Below are positions 1 to 12,700 of a stretch of 64,000 bases of DNA, piece by piece. Each line of letters begins with the position of its first letter. Positions within the stretch are counted from its first letter, which is position 1. The notes below the pieces were generated by a model that had not been told where the DNA came from, made no database searches, and saw nothing but the letters and a program-made list of their open reading frames with translations. The translations under genes were made by a program, and so were the position numbers. This DNA is from Centroberyx gerrardi (Eukaryota > Chordata > Actinopteri > Beryciformes > Berycidae), in assembly GCF_048128805.1 (NCBI RefSeq), contig NC_136010.1, positions 21,603,480 to 21,667,479 on the forward strand, in the 5' to 3' direction.

Positions 1-234
1 GGGTCCCCCCGTTTCCCCACCTAATTTTTTCCATTAAAATAGCAATAAAGTGTGTGCCAGTAGTCAGCCTGCCAAAGTGTTGATAAATCTTAAATATAGA
101 CTGTGAAATAACCGGCGTAGAACAAATGGGCAAATTTCCATTTTGAAAATTGGGTTTTTACTAAAGGTGTATTTTAGATGTAAATCACATGTATAGATGA
201 CAGGTGTGGTCCTTCATGCTGGCAGTACTTCCAT

Positions 235-235
<1 letters not shown>

Positions 236-287
<52 letters not shown>
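236..287. repeat. (GT)n microsatellite
   Basis: An uninterrupted GT dinucleotide run of about 52 bases, followed by a short G run. Confidence 0.97.
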
Positions 288-293
<6 letters not shown>

Positions 294-686
294 GGTGTGC
301 TTGCTCATATAACGGACAGCACTGATCAAGCTAATTTAAAAGCGAGCCCTGAGTGAGTTTTATCAACCGCTTCATCAATCTCTTCTCCTCAGCCTCAGCC
401 TCAGCCTCAGTGTGTAACCTGGCTGTGTTTTTCTGCCTTTGTGTCCAGTGTCTTGTTCGGCAGAGTCTTAATAACATTGCTCAATAATCCATTAGTTCAA
501 CGGGAGAATGTTAAAACTGAGCGCATACTTCAGAAAACTATCCTTCGGCACGCTGGTTCACACAACAGATGGACCACTACACCTGCCAAAAATGGCTTCA
601 AGTAGGCCCTGGGCTACTTCTGGAAGAGGCAATTTTCAGAGGTGGTCCAGGTGGAAGGCTTGACATTTCATGGGATTGAAGGTGAG

Positions 687-720
687 TGGATGGACAAACA
701 TCGCGGTGTTTGTCCATCCA
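687..720. repeat. Perfect inverted repeat, 14-bp arms and 6-nt loop
   Basis: The left arm TGGATGGACAAACA (687-700) and the right arm TGTTTGTCCATCCA (707-720) are exact reverse complements around the loop TCGCGG. No flanking transposon hallmarks were seen. Its function is unknown. Confidence 0.95.
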
Positions 721-2711
721 GTTGCATTGGGTCATTCTCTCCACTAAAATGATTTTCCATACATTATAGGAGAGGAAGATTTTTTCATGTTGAGCCAATG
801 AAGATTCAATGTGTCTTCCTTTTTATTTGTATCTTAGTTTATCATAGTTTATCAAGTTTATCATCAGTGCCATTGATATATATATATTTTTTTTTTGCAA
901 AGGGAGCCCCAGCCAGAGGCACATTCCATTATAGTCAATATAACGGCACAAGGTGCAAGATGCAATCGGCATGTTTTTCACATGTGAATAGCATGTTGTT
1001 TGAACAAATACAGGGATCTGTGACCTGACAGCTATCAGAAATAGGCTGAGGTCACAGCCACCTCCCACGCATTTCCACACTGTCATACATAATGCTCTAA
1101 CTCTTCCGCTCAGTGATAGCACTTATACTAATTTCCCTCTTGTTTAATACCAGCGCATACTGTGCTCATCTTTATGATCCGCAATTATATTCACTATTTT
1201 AATACCAAATCAACAATGTAATCTTCTTTCAAGCAAATTGTTGGTTTTCAACGCTGACTAGGAATAACCACTGATCTCCTCAAACAGACACAGCTGTGCC
1301 TGTTTGGCACCTGAACCTTATTTTGGTTGGGATTTTGACAGATGGTAATAACCGTGCGTCAATTTTAGAGATGAGCTATTTTCAACACCATTGTATTCCT
1401 CTATTATGTAACACATAATGAAAAGTATCTGGGTATTGTACATTATAAAAGCACCACATAAGACTGTAATCTCTTTTCTATGAGATCATTCCTGCAGGTT
1501 ACACATTACCTTGTTGTGCGGCGGTTATATTTACCTCGCTGCGGCTCCTGGCAGAGCAGCATACTTTTCCAGCCAGCTTGCTCTTGTTTTACCACAATAG
1601 GTCGACTAATGAGAAAATTAGATGATCGATCTCATCTATCCCTCCTACACTCATTCAGTTACTTAATTTGCGTGTGCTTGAATGGGAGGCCTGGCAATAC
1701 TGGACACCATTATGAGAACCCCATGCAGTAATTCTTGAAATATGTTGCCTTTTAGTAAAAGCTTCAACTGTGACTCTCATTATCTCCTTGGGCACCTTCA
1801 CTGCTTCTGTCCAAGTTCTGTTGTGAATGATGGGATTTCTTCTGATTAGTGTCATCAGGACTACGGCATGAGCAGCATCCACCTCTGTTGTGCATACAAA
1901 GAAAGCCATTTCCGAGTATTTCTATTGTGATTACAGTGGTAGGGAACAAGACTCAACAACAATGCAGTTGTGTGAGTGAGAGAGCTAATCTTTTTTGCCT
2001 GGAAAAGAAAATAAGAGAAAGAATGCCTTCCGCCAAGTGTTTCCTCATTCTCTCCTCAAGGTTGAAATAGTAGCAGCAAACAATGGCTGACTGGCTTCTC
2101 TTCTCCTGCGGCCCTGGATTCACTGCTTTATTTATCTAGATTATCATAATCTATCCTAATAAAAAGTCAGTGGATGAACACAGAGATATAGGGAGCTTGC
2201 AAAGAAGGATCAACAGGCTTTGTTAATGAGAACCGCGAGCTTTTAAAGAATTAATTTTTAATTTGATAAACAAACACATTGTGAGGGGGGATTCTTGGTA
2301 GTTATTGTGGTTACAAGTCCATTTCTTGAAACAGGAGAGAGTGAGAGAGCCTGTGTGTGTGTGTATAAGATATTCCCTCTGTGAGATCAATGAAACATCA
2401 CATCACTCACAGCCTTGTGTGATAGCGACTGTGGCTTCACCCTGCTTCTGAAGGCCACAGCCCCAGTGGGGTGAAACCACAGCCAGCTCACAAACAAAGG
2501 CGTAACCAATCAATCTAATGAGACCTTAGTTCTTGGTTTTCAGTGAGAATATCCAAATGGGTTATGGTCCCTTAAGCCTTTGGGATCCTTACACACATCA
2601 GTGGGTGAATTTTGTTGAGCACCATATCAACTTTGCATATTAACTAGAGTGGATTAACTTCTGAGTGTTTTTCAACTCCAGCATTGTTTTTGCCCGGGAC
2701 TTGCCCTCATT

Positions 2712-2910
2712 ACCTCCGCCAAGGAGGTTAAGTTTTCGGTGCCGTTTGTTTGTTTGTTTGTTAGCAGGATTACAGAAAAACTACTGGCCCAATTTTCATG
2801 AAACTTTGTGGAAGGGTGTAGCATGGGTCAAGGAAGAACCCATTAAATTTTGGAGTGGATCCGGATCCGACTCACAAACAAACAATAACAGCACGAACCT
2901 TGGCGGAGGT
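2712..2910. mobile_element. Short TIR-bearing interspersed element (MITE-like)
   Basis: The left end carries ACCTCCGCCAAGG (from 2712) and the right end carries its reverse complement CCTTGGCGGAGGT (ending 2910), about 200 bp apart. The interior has a (TTTG)n tract and a stretch typical of a very common animal interspersed repeat (ending in words such as TTTTCATGAAACTTTGTGG). The repeat similarity continues a little past the right TIR, to about 2931. No transposase is encoded. The apparent open frame across it is a property of the repeat, not a gene. Confidence 0.75.
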
Positions 2911-3246
2911 CTGCGCTCTCTGAGTGCCCTTCTGTGGAATGACAATTAGATGTCTGTGGGAAACCAATAGAAAACTTAAGATGGTTCTGGTTGATAAGCA
3001 GTCTGGTATTCAGCACCATTAATGCAACTCTACCAGGAACTGTGTTGGGAATGAAGTGGTAATACAGCTGATGGTATTGCTTCTACTCTTGGAGAGTGCT
3101 GGCTGCTGCAAAGGCTGTGAAACATGCTCACATAAATAAAGCATGGAGTGCCATAAAACCCCTCATGGGTCCAGGCTGAGGATAAGTAAACCAGCTGGAA
3201 GAAAGGCTAGTGGTGATGGAGAATGACAGCAAGTAGCAGTGTTTGT

Positions 3247-3308
3247 AACAACAACAACAATAATAATAATAATAATAATAATACATGCATGCATACATAC
3301 ATACATAT
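3247..3308. repeat. (AAC)n(AAT)n(CATA)n compound microsatellite
   Basis: Consecutive AAC, AAT and CATG/CATA units form one compound simple-repeat tract. Confidence 0.95.
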
Positions 3309-3505
3309 ATAATACTTTATTAAGAACAAAAGAGCAATACATTCAAAATTAAAAATAAAATAAATTATAAATAGATCAGACAAAATTCCAAACAAAATTG
3401 GAGAGGAATAAAAATCACAGAAGGAATAAAATGAGTTAAAAAAAAAAGAAGAAGAAAGAAAGAAAAAGAAGAAACCAACTACATATATGCCTCTATAAAA
3501 ATGTG

Positions 3506-3915
3506 TCAGAATTGAGTTGAAGAAAATTTTGGGACACTGAGTCTTTGACATAAACTAGTCATGAAAGACAAACAACTTATTGTTCTCTGGTTTAACAGAA
3601 AGATACAGCTGAGTATGCTCAGCATATGGCCAATAGGTAAATTATATAAAGAAAACAGTAGTGGCCCAAGAATTGACCCTTGTGGGATGCCACACATGAT
3701 CAAAGAAGTAAAAGAAAGTGATTAAGTCAAGATTTTTTGTTTGACAGATAAGCTGAGGCCAAGTCCAGGACAGTCCCAGATATACCAACCCACTTTCTCA
3801 GCGTATCAATCAGAATAGCATGATCAATTGTGTCAAACACAGTCATCATTCGAACCCTGAGGAGGGCAGTTTCACTGCTATGATGTTTTACAAAAACCAG
3901 ACTGACATTTTTCAA
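3506..3915 (-). mobile_element. Degenerate non-LTR retrotransposon (L2-like) reverse transcriptase fragment
   Basis: Two adjacent - strand frames read as pieces of a LINE reverse transcriptase. The upstream part (3727-3915) contains the SSETALLRV and FDTIDHAILIDTLRKWVGI words typical of the L2/Maui clade. The next part (3506-3703) contains CGIPQGSILGPLLFSLY. The catalytic YADD box expected shortly after is not readable. The two parts are in different registers with a stop between them, so this is a dead, truncated copy. Confidence 0.8.
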
Positions 3916-4692
3916 AAACGTTATATCTTTCGGTTACCTTGAGGAGTTTTGGAGATAAAAGGTGCCTTTGAAAGCACTGATGGATCAAAGGACGCCGTCT
4001 TCAGGAGAGACTGAATATTTGGAATCTTTAAGTAGTCAAGAACACAACCAGTGGAAAGACAACTATTCACAAAAGAGAGCAGTCTAGGCCCTTTACCCAT
4101 AATGTCTTTGGGAAATCTAGTGGGAATGAAGTCTAGGGGACTGGATGCGGTCTCATTTGTGATACAGTATCAGTAGAAACAGAAGGAGCAATCTACATCT
4201 GATGCCAGCAATCATCTAAACAGAAAAGGTTAAAAACATATCAATAATCAGCAATCAACAATCAGCAGTAGAACACCTGCAGGGACGATCACTGCTGCTG
4301 CTGATTTGCTGAAATAAGTTCACAGAAACATTTAGTTCTTACTTTCTTAATTTTTTCGTTTAAATGTCCTTTTCCAAGTTTCCAAGTTTTTTTTTATTAC
4401 CAGCACTACATGCCTGAATTCCAGTGTATTGTGATTAATAATCCAAGCCAATTAGCCAATTAGCATATATTCAGGCTAATTAATGAACAACAAACCTGTA
4501 CTGCTCTTAAAGGCCCAATTATTATACTAGAAGTAAAAATGCATAGCCCTGCCACCAAAAGCCAAAACATGGAACTGAAGGCATATTTTTCTTTAATTCT
4601 TAAGCTACATTGTATTTTTGAGTCAGACAGAATTGCTTCCTATTTGCACGGCTAAGAATCTATGCACACTATATACCCAGATAGATGAAAAT

Positions 4693-4735
4693 TAGTAGTA
4701 GTAGTAGTAGTAGTCATAGTAGTATTGTTGTTGTT
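4693..4735. repeat. (TAG)n/(TTG)n microsatellite
   Basis: A run of AGT/TAG triplets followed by TTG triplets; it makes only a spurious Thr-rich frame on the other strand. Confidence 0.9.
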
Positions 4736-6247
4736 ACATCTACCATAAAATGATACTTTAAATGAATGGAGCTGGAAACAAGTGTGTATTTTTAGCAGGA
4801 AGCCAATGAATCTAGACGGTTTTAACAAGGATAACCCTTGTCTCCCATTGATTATCATTCCTTTTTAAGATACAGTACTTACTGTCTTTGAGGGTCCTTA
4901 CAAATGTTATGAAGGATCTCTTGAACAAGGTGTTGCTTGATAGCCTGGATATCATACAAATTAGACCATGATCTCATATGTCTAGTGCTCTGATTTGTCT
5001 TGGAGGCCTGGTTCTGTATTGTGTAAGCTCAGTCAAAACAAACTGAGTGTGCTGCCTGGTGGCTGCAACAGCAGATTTTTCCACCATAGCAATGATAATC
5101 ATTTAGATAATCGTTTTATTTTGTCATATCTAGGAAATGCTCTGATTGTATTCTGATTCCTGGTCTCTTTCATTAAGTTTGTTGTGGAGAAATTGCATTT
5201 GATCACCCAGCTAAAACAAAAAAAAAAAAAACACTCAGCTTGAAAACAGAATTACTCACAGGAATTATACAGTTGCTTTTCTTTCCAGTATGTCAGTGCT
5301 CAGTCCATATACTGTAGAAAAAAATAAATAAAACCTAATTGATTTTTGAAACATTACAGCCATACACAGCTGACTGGGAAAGAGAATTGGTCATGCACCA
5401 AAAAAATAATAAACATTTAGGTTTTTGCCAGGGTCCAAAGCCTGTGGCACTGGACAATCACTTGCTCTGTGATTTGCCATTATGGGTCTTTATAGCACTG
5501 AAGTGAAAATAATAGACTGGGATTGACTTGTCAAATACATTGACTTCTGCAGTCCCCATTCAGTTCAAGACAGGTCGATCAATAAAGGGATAATGGACCC
5601 TACAAACACAGGCAACACAATTTTGAGATAATGCCCAGTGGAGAATATGCAGACGTGCCATGCATACTGAGAATAGCTTTAGTTACTAGTGTTTGCGTGA
5701 GTAGAATTTCATCTCCATCGTGTTTTTGTTTATGTTATTGCCACTGTTGGATTCTGTATGAGCTCAGACATAAATTACATGATTTGTTGTTTTATGCAAA
5801 TTAACTTTTTAATTGTAGCAATGCATTCCCTCAGTCAATTTAGTTATCTAACCCAAAGTGGACATTTTGACAGCTCCTATTCTGTTTGTAGGTGCTGTAT
5901 TGGTGAAGATCACTTTCTGAACTGGTGATGGAGTTTGTGCTTTAACAAATAATATTATTAAACGACAAGACATCACTTCTATGGCAGTGGGGGACAGATG
6001 ATGATTGACAGCATGAGAAAAATATAACTGTGTTGTGTTGGCGGTGGTGAGTGTTACCTCTTAGCATTTACTGTGTTAGACGCACCTTCCTCGTCATCAT
6101 CATACCTCATCATAGCATTTCGCACCACTCGTCTAAAATTGGACACCCTGGTGAGTATGAGCTAGCCCGCATCCGGGTAACCCACTGGACAAATATAAAC
6201 CTGTGTGTGAATCTACAATCAAAAGGGAGTGATTATTCTCATTTCAA

Positions 6248-6278
6248 GGTGGTGGTGGTGGTGGTGGTGGTGGGGGGG
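6248..6278. repeat. (GGT)n microsatellite
   Basis: A GGT triplet run ending in a short G tract, about 100 bp before the probable kcng1 first exon. Confidence 0.95.
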
Positions 6279-6401
6279 AAGCACTGCTTGCTAGATGGTG
6301 GTTGCCATGGATTTCTCTCAAAAGCTTTTTGAATAATGGCACATCCCACTTCTGATGTCAGAGCTTGGAGCTGTTGATGTGAAAAGGGAGGAGGAAGGAG
6401 T

Positions 6402-6456
6402 CGAGAGAGAGAGGGAGAGAGAGGGACAGAGAGAGAGAGAGAGAGAGAGAGAGGAG
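6402..6456. repeat. (GA)n purine tract
   Basis: A near-continuous GA dinucleotide run with a few interruptions, followed by a GGGA-rich stretch. Confidence 0.93.
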
Positions 6457-6581
6457 GGAAACGGGGGGGAGGGAGGGAGGGTGGGAGGGGAGGCAGTAGC
6501 CTGTTGCTCATGATCATCAAATAACCTCCTCGTACTCCACAAGCCGTGTGCCTGTGCACAGACAGAGCAGAGTTGAGCGAG

Positions 6582-6606
<25 letters not shown>
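6582..6606. repeat. (CAG)n trinucleotide repeat
   Basis: About eight CAG units followed by TAG and AGA triplets, inside the probable 5'UTR exon. Confidence 0.93.
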
Positions 6607-6612
<6 letters not shown>

Positions 6613-6711
6613 AAGAAGAAGCACATTTCACGTTTTCCTTCCCGCACGTTATTCTTGGTGCCTTCAACAAACTACCACCAACAGCTGCTGAGGAACTGAT
6701 TCAGGAGCACA

Positions 6712-9700
6712 GTGAGTATTTATTTATTTTTTTTTTTGCTTGTCATTCATATCTTCTCACTTGAGATTGTTGTTGTATGTGACACAGTTTGAGAGTTTGT
6801 CACAACAGTACTAGTATCTGTTTTCACAACATGTTGGAAATGACAGGGCTGACTACTGTATATCTGACATTTTAGCAATTGATATTTCAGTGTTAATATT
6901 AGGAACTATTTGTTGGGATAGAATATTGACTTTTGTCCCCTTTTCCCACTTTACAAAAAATAGTCTAAGTATTCAGTACATTCAATCCCTTTGTAAAACC
7001 AACTTTGAAAATAATGTGTTATAGGGGACAGATTTATTTGTTTATTTATCTTAATGCATTGCTAAGATGGAGCTAATTAAATATTTGCTCTGTAGTCCAC
7101 ATTTGATCAAATTAAACTATCGTTTAATTTTGGCTCTATCAACCCATCTACAACATGTCTTTAACAGATGACAGATGATTTGCATACTGGATACACTGCA
7201 TACACTCCACGGAAACACGGCTGCAGATACACTACAGTATATTATGATCTGTCAACATTTACTGATACCTACTCAGAGACCGGCTTCTGTACACTGATTC
7301 TATGGCTGGAGAGTCAGAGGCTGTTGAAACGAAACATTCCCTGTGCCACAGTCTCCCATGCCAATGCACATGCTCTGCAAGCAGAAATATGCATACATGA
7401 ATATTTGAGTTCTCAAATACTCTTGTTGGAAGATAAACTTTTCAATCTGAGGCCCACTCCAAGCCATCAAACAGTGAGTCATGGCCGATGTTAGGTTAGA
7501 GTGAGGCCATAAGAGATCATTTTCAACGCAGCACATGGTCGCACATGCAATATTATGTTAGCAGGGCCGTTAATACACTGTAATTCACTCCATAATGTGA
7601 TTATGACTCCACAATGCAAATGCCTCTCTAAGACTTTCAGATAGTGATAAATGATACATAATAGATCATTCCCACTCCCTCCTCCAGGTAATTCTGATTA
7701 TAATGAGATGAACTAATGACTTTTCCCTGTTCTAACAGCCATAGTGGCTGTCTGATCGGCCTCCACAAAGTAATTATAAGCTGCTATTCCCAGGTGTCTT
7801 TATGTGTAAGGTATCTGAGATAGATGTCTTGACGTGTCATTAAAGCAGGTCGAAGAGTCACGGTCCAACCAGCAACTCTATTTCCCAGAGCACCACAGGG
7901 TATGCAAAGAGATCTTTAGTTAACGCTCAGTGTCAACAAAAACTGAGTGATGGATGTGCTTTGAAAGTATAAGTCGGCCTATATTCTATGCTCTCTTTCC
8001 ATAATCACAGATTTTTGCATGGTTTTAGACTTTGAGGACCTGTGAATTTGGCCTTTGTTTTAATGAGTCTGTAGCAAAGTTCTTGCTGCTTTTATGTCCC
8101 GTATTGATCTGAGGGTTTCCTGGATTTTTGCCATAAGCGTACCAAGCCATGCTTTGCAAAACAATAAAAAGAATAAACCTAATTTCAATGGCCATTACCG
8201 CCTTGTCTGCATGGCATCTCATACATCCTGTGTGCACAACAACAAACATTTTCAGCACTACGCACCAAGACAGTGTGTTTTATTTCTACTTCTGTAAGTA
8301 AGCTCAGTTCAGGCACTTCCAAATACAAATTCCGCTATGTGGTATCTGTCTGGTCCACTTATTCCATCTCATCAACTAAAGTAATTTTTCAGTCTAATCT
8401 AATTATAGTATTAAGAGTGGATGTTTTTGCCACTTTCAGGCCTGTACCAAATCCCCTTGCCTCTCTTTGATCCGTCATTGCTGGTACCTGCTGTCGCCTC
8501 ATCCCGCAGGGACCTTTAGACCGGTCTGCTGCAGAGATCCTTTCAAGCACTCTGTCTCGGAGAGTGACAGACAGTCAGCTCTTCACTGGGATGATACATG
8601 GCCCACAGCGACACTTTTAACAGGTTTCAGTGAAGAAGAAATTGTTTACATAGCCTGGAGTGATCAGGTCATTGGATCAGTGCGGTACAGCAGGGAAAAG
8701 GCAGCGAAAGAAGACGGTATGAGTAGTAGGCTAATGCACACAGACAATGCTGAGAACTTAATGTTATATAATCTTTATATAATCAAGTTTAGTTGAGTAG
8801 TCACAGACTGTGAGAGTGTACAATCATCCACTTAGGAAAGACAAAAGCCTGGGATTGCTGTCAAATTGTAGAATCATACCTACAAATCTAAATTAAATGA
8901 TCAAGAATTCAGCTTCAGCACAGAATTTCAGTTTGAATTATAAGTTTGAATTGTTTTCCACTTTGCAGTTACCAGCGTTGCAAATCAGAGATCTCAGTTC
9001 CTCACCACACCCTCCCTGGAATGTGAAATGTAGAGGTGAGGTGAGGGTGAGATGTTCAGGCGGTAGACTAAATATTGTCAGTCACAGTTTGTTTGTGCTA
9101 AGAGGATGAGGAGTGCTGAGGCATAATATGGAGCAGCGATGCAGAAACGGGGGGATTTGGTGGGTCGGCTCGGAGCCTGTCTGGGGGATAGAGTGCCTTA
9201 AGGCAGAGCGAGGGGACCGACAGGGGAAGGGCACAGAGATACACCGGCAACAGCAAATGACAGACGTGCGATGATTCTCATTTGCACTTAGAGAGAGTGC
9301 ACTTGTTAGAGAGAGACATTTTGTGGAAAAGAAATACTGCAATGACAGAAAAGGACATTTCCAAAGGTTACTGTCTTTTTAGCATTTCAAACATGATCAC
9401 GACGCTGAATCTTAAAAAACGAGGGGGATGGTGTGCCAGACAGATGCAGCAGTTCTCTTGAACTTTTAAATGGAACATCAGCACAGGTGGTTTGCGTTCC
9501 AGTTGAATGAAGCAAATTTCAACGGACACTGAGTGGTTAACAGAATACACAATAATCTGCCATTAATGCTAACATAGGTCATTATGGAAGTACATTATCT
9601 CAGCAGCGCAGGTCTCTGCTCCTCATAAACACAGAGAGGCACATTATGGCGGACCACAGAGAGAGACAGGGAGGCAATTATTGCCCTGGAGATGTTTCTT

Positions 9701-12700
9701 TTTCCAGTGTGTTCGGTATGTATTAAAACCACCCACTTACAACAGAAAAAGACCTTTTATTTCTCCTTTTCAACTATTCCTGCTGGAATTACTGTAAGCA
9801 AAGGTCCTCTGAGGTAAAGCCGCTTACGGCATGGTCATGCCTGAATATTTCAACATTTAACCAGATTTCAAAGAGGGAGGGAGAGAGTGAGAGAAAGAGA
9901 GAGAGAGAGAGAGAGAGTTCTTGGCAGTTCTTGTGGTTACAAGTCCATTTCGGGAAACACCACCCTTTTATAGTCCATTAGAGAGCGGCGAGCTGCTAAG
10001 GGAATACGATGAGAATTGGTTGTTTGGGAGGACGAAGGGACATTGTGCGGTCTGAATGGTCATTAGGACTGAATGAGAGAGTCCAGGGTATAGGCTCCAT
10101 TCTGAGGTGACACCTAGCATTGTCTATCCATGTGACACATTCCTGATGGAGGTCACGTCACATATTTTACAACTACATATATGTTTCGCCGTGCCTATAG
10201 AACAAACACAGTTGCTAGGCTATCTGAGAGAGGACAGCAAGGAGAGCAAGGCAGCTCTCTGCACTCTGAGTCTGCAGTCACCACAAGGATTTCCTTTGTG
10301 AAACACTGTTAACTAGGTCGTACTTTCATTGTAAGTTTTATTCTTTGAGGTATTTCAATTTCTAGTTGAAATTCATGCTCATAAGCTCGGTGTGTGAGCA
10401 TACTGAATTTTGTATTTCACAGACTGAGTCAAGTTGAATTGCAAATCTTGGATTCAGAAAGAGACTGGCAAAATGTGTCTCATTCTGACTCTTTGTAAAT
10501 TACACTTCCACCAGCATGCAGATACGGAGCTGCAAATAGCATTCATTAATAAATGAGCTATTCATGTTTCAAAGCTGACGCTCATTGTAGGCTGCACATA
10601 GCAACTCTATAAGTGGTGATATTAAATGCAGTAGACTTGCCTCAATCCAAACACTTTGAACAGGAATTAATATTCTACACAAATTCCTCCACAGACTGAT
10701 GAAAAAAATCACTTTCTGTGGCAAACTTGAAAAGGGTTTCAGAATTCTTTTGAAATTTTAAAATATTCTCAATTAAAGATCCATTCAGCTCTGCTTCTAG
10801 CTTGTTGCACTGCCACAACAATATCATGCAGTGAGCATGTTCAGTCATTATACTCATTATAATCATCTCAGAGACATTTGCTTGTCTCGATGTTGGTGGT
10901 GCTAGTGAAGCTCTCCAAAGCGTTTAGACTCTTGAAGAGGGCACGGCGGGTAATGCATGCGCAATGCAGTCAGGCAACAGAGAATCACAACCCAGTGACT
11001 CACCAGGCAATCTGGAGAACATGCCCTGTGGCTTAGCTGTGATAACGCTGGCACAGAGAGAGGCCAGACCTCAGCCGATCTGGTGGGGAGAACAGCCTTC
11101 ACTGGCTCGGTCTTTGCAGTGTTTCATCTCTCCTTCCGAGATAGACTTCATCCCCAAAGGAGGTGTTTAAGGCACAACAGAGTGAAGGAGAGAAAAAAGA
11201 AAAAGACAAGTTAAAAAAATGTTCCTGTGACTGTGGAGAGGCAAAAGCACAATCGCTTCAAGGCAACGTGAGAAAGCAAATCGCCCCAAGGGGTTAAGTG
11301 TGATTTAATCTAGTAGGAGAGTGGCGTAGGCCTGTGCACATCCACACTGGTGATGCGCTGTAGGCGTATCGATAACCTCCACCACATGTAGGGAGAAGGT
11401 GAGAATTTATGGATTTCTAGAAGCAAAGGGGAGGAATTTTTTACAATGTTGAAATAATTGGTGAAATCACTTTCTTCCTAGTGTTTCTGCTTTTGTGAAT
11501 GTCACACAGTATTCTCAGCAAGTCAGTGCTAGGTTATGTCTAGTCTGATGACTGGCAAACAATATTGTGATGTGGTTCTTCCCTGGATATACAGTACTGT
11601 ACTGTGGAGTATTGATATTACAGTATTTCCACTCGTGGATATGCAGAATGGTGCAGACTATTCTGCGTAAACACTCATCAGAGACATGATTATAGTATAA
11701 ATAGTGGTGCTAGTATAATATGATCACCTTATATTCCTCACCCCAAGGTTATATCAATGTATAGCGTATGCAATGGTGCTTAAAAGACACCAACAAGAGG
11801 CAGCACACCCAGCTTATAGGCAAATAAAAGCAGGCAGAGCATCACAGAGAACAGCTTGGGGTGGGTTTACTCTAATTTGATGGGTGGAAGATGGGGTTGA
11901 CTGTAATCACAGGCTCACACAAACTGACAGTGCAGGTGCCTAATAACCATTCAGTGACACATTCGCATCCCCGTTTTAGAAGCCAAGGCCTCCCTCCTAA
12001 CCCAGGATTGGTGGTGTAGCAAACGCAGGCACTGACATTTTAATTCCTGACTGGCTAACCTGCCGCCCCCTAAATCACTGTAATTGATTTAATTAGTTTG
12101 GACACAGGCCACGAGGTCTACATATTGCTGTTTCTCTCTCTGGCTTGTCTCTCGCAGTGGAAATATTGGTATCAATGTGAGTTCGCGATCAGTAGAACTT
12201 CTGATTGTATGATTGGTAGTCAGTTCACACACTTCGAAACATCATTGAAATTGGTGTGTTTGAAATGAAGCCACCCCAGCAATCCAAACTGAGGAGAGAG
12301 TTTATAAGGCACACACACACAGGTGGATTTATCAAAGCTTAAATATCTTCAATAGCCACACACTGCAGTTACATCAGCGAATGCTCCAGCCATAATCAGT
12401 ATAACATCAGGCCATTGTTTATGATTCCCAAGCTGCTGTGGATAACAGATGTTCATGCCCCCTGGGGGGATGAACATCATATCCCTTGATGTCCAATGTA
12501 TCTACATCAGTGATCATGTCTAATGATGCGTAAATGACATTTTCATACCACTAAATAGCACAGGCATGTCGTTTCTGTAATGTTAGACAATGCAATTTGG
12601 GGAGAGGAAAGCTGCAGGGAAATACGCTCAATTTCATTTTCATTGAGGGCTCACATGGGAATCAGAGGTTGGACAGAAATGCAACATGTAACATACTAAT

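Larger units (their letters stand above)
1..6359. other. Intergenic region upstream of kcng1
   Basis: No open frame here resembles a conserved protein apart from a relic of a LINE reverse transcriptase on the - strand. The stretch holds microsatellites, one short inverted-repeat element, one perfect hairpin and otherwise AT-rich non-coding DNA. It may contain regulatory DNA for kcng1 or a neighbour, but nothing in the sequence proves this. Confidence 0.6.
6360..6711 (+). other. kcng1: Probable kcng1 non-coding first exon / promoter-proximal region
   Basis: This block has a (GA)n tract, G-rich sequence, a (CAG)n run and then a clear splice donor (AGCACA followed by GTGAGT at 6712). It is the only promoter- or exon-like block between the left edge and the kcng1 coding exon. 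A 5'UTR exon splicing to an acceptor just before the start codon near 13459 or 13466 would fit a Kv-family gene. The start of the exon is not defined by the sequence, and another gene or a non-coding RNA could own it. Confidence 0.4.

Noticed and set aside
6239..6670. 143-residue Pro/Ser/Leu-rich frame on the - strand
   Set aside because: Built from (GA)n, (GGT)n and (CAG)n repeats read backwards.
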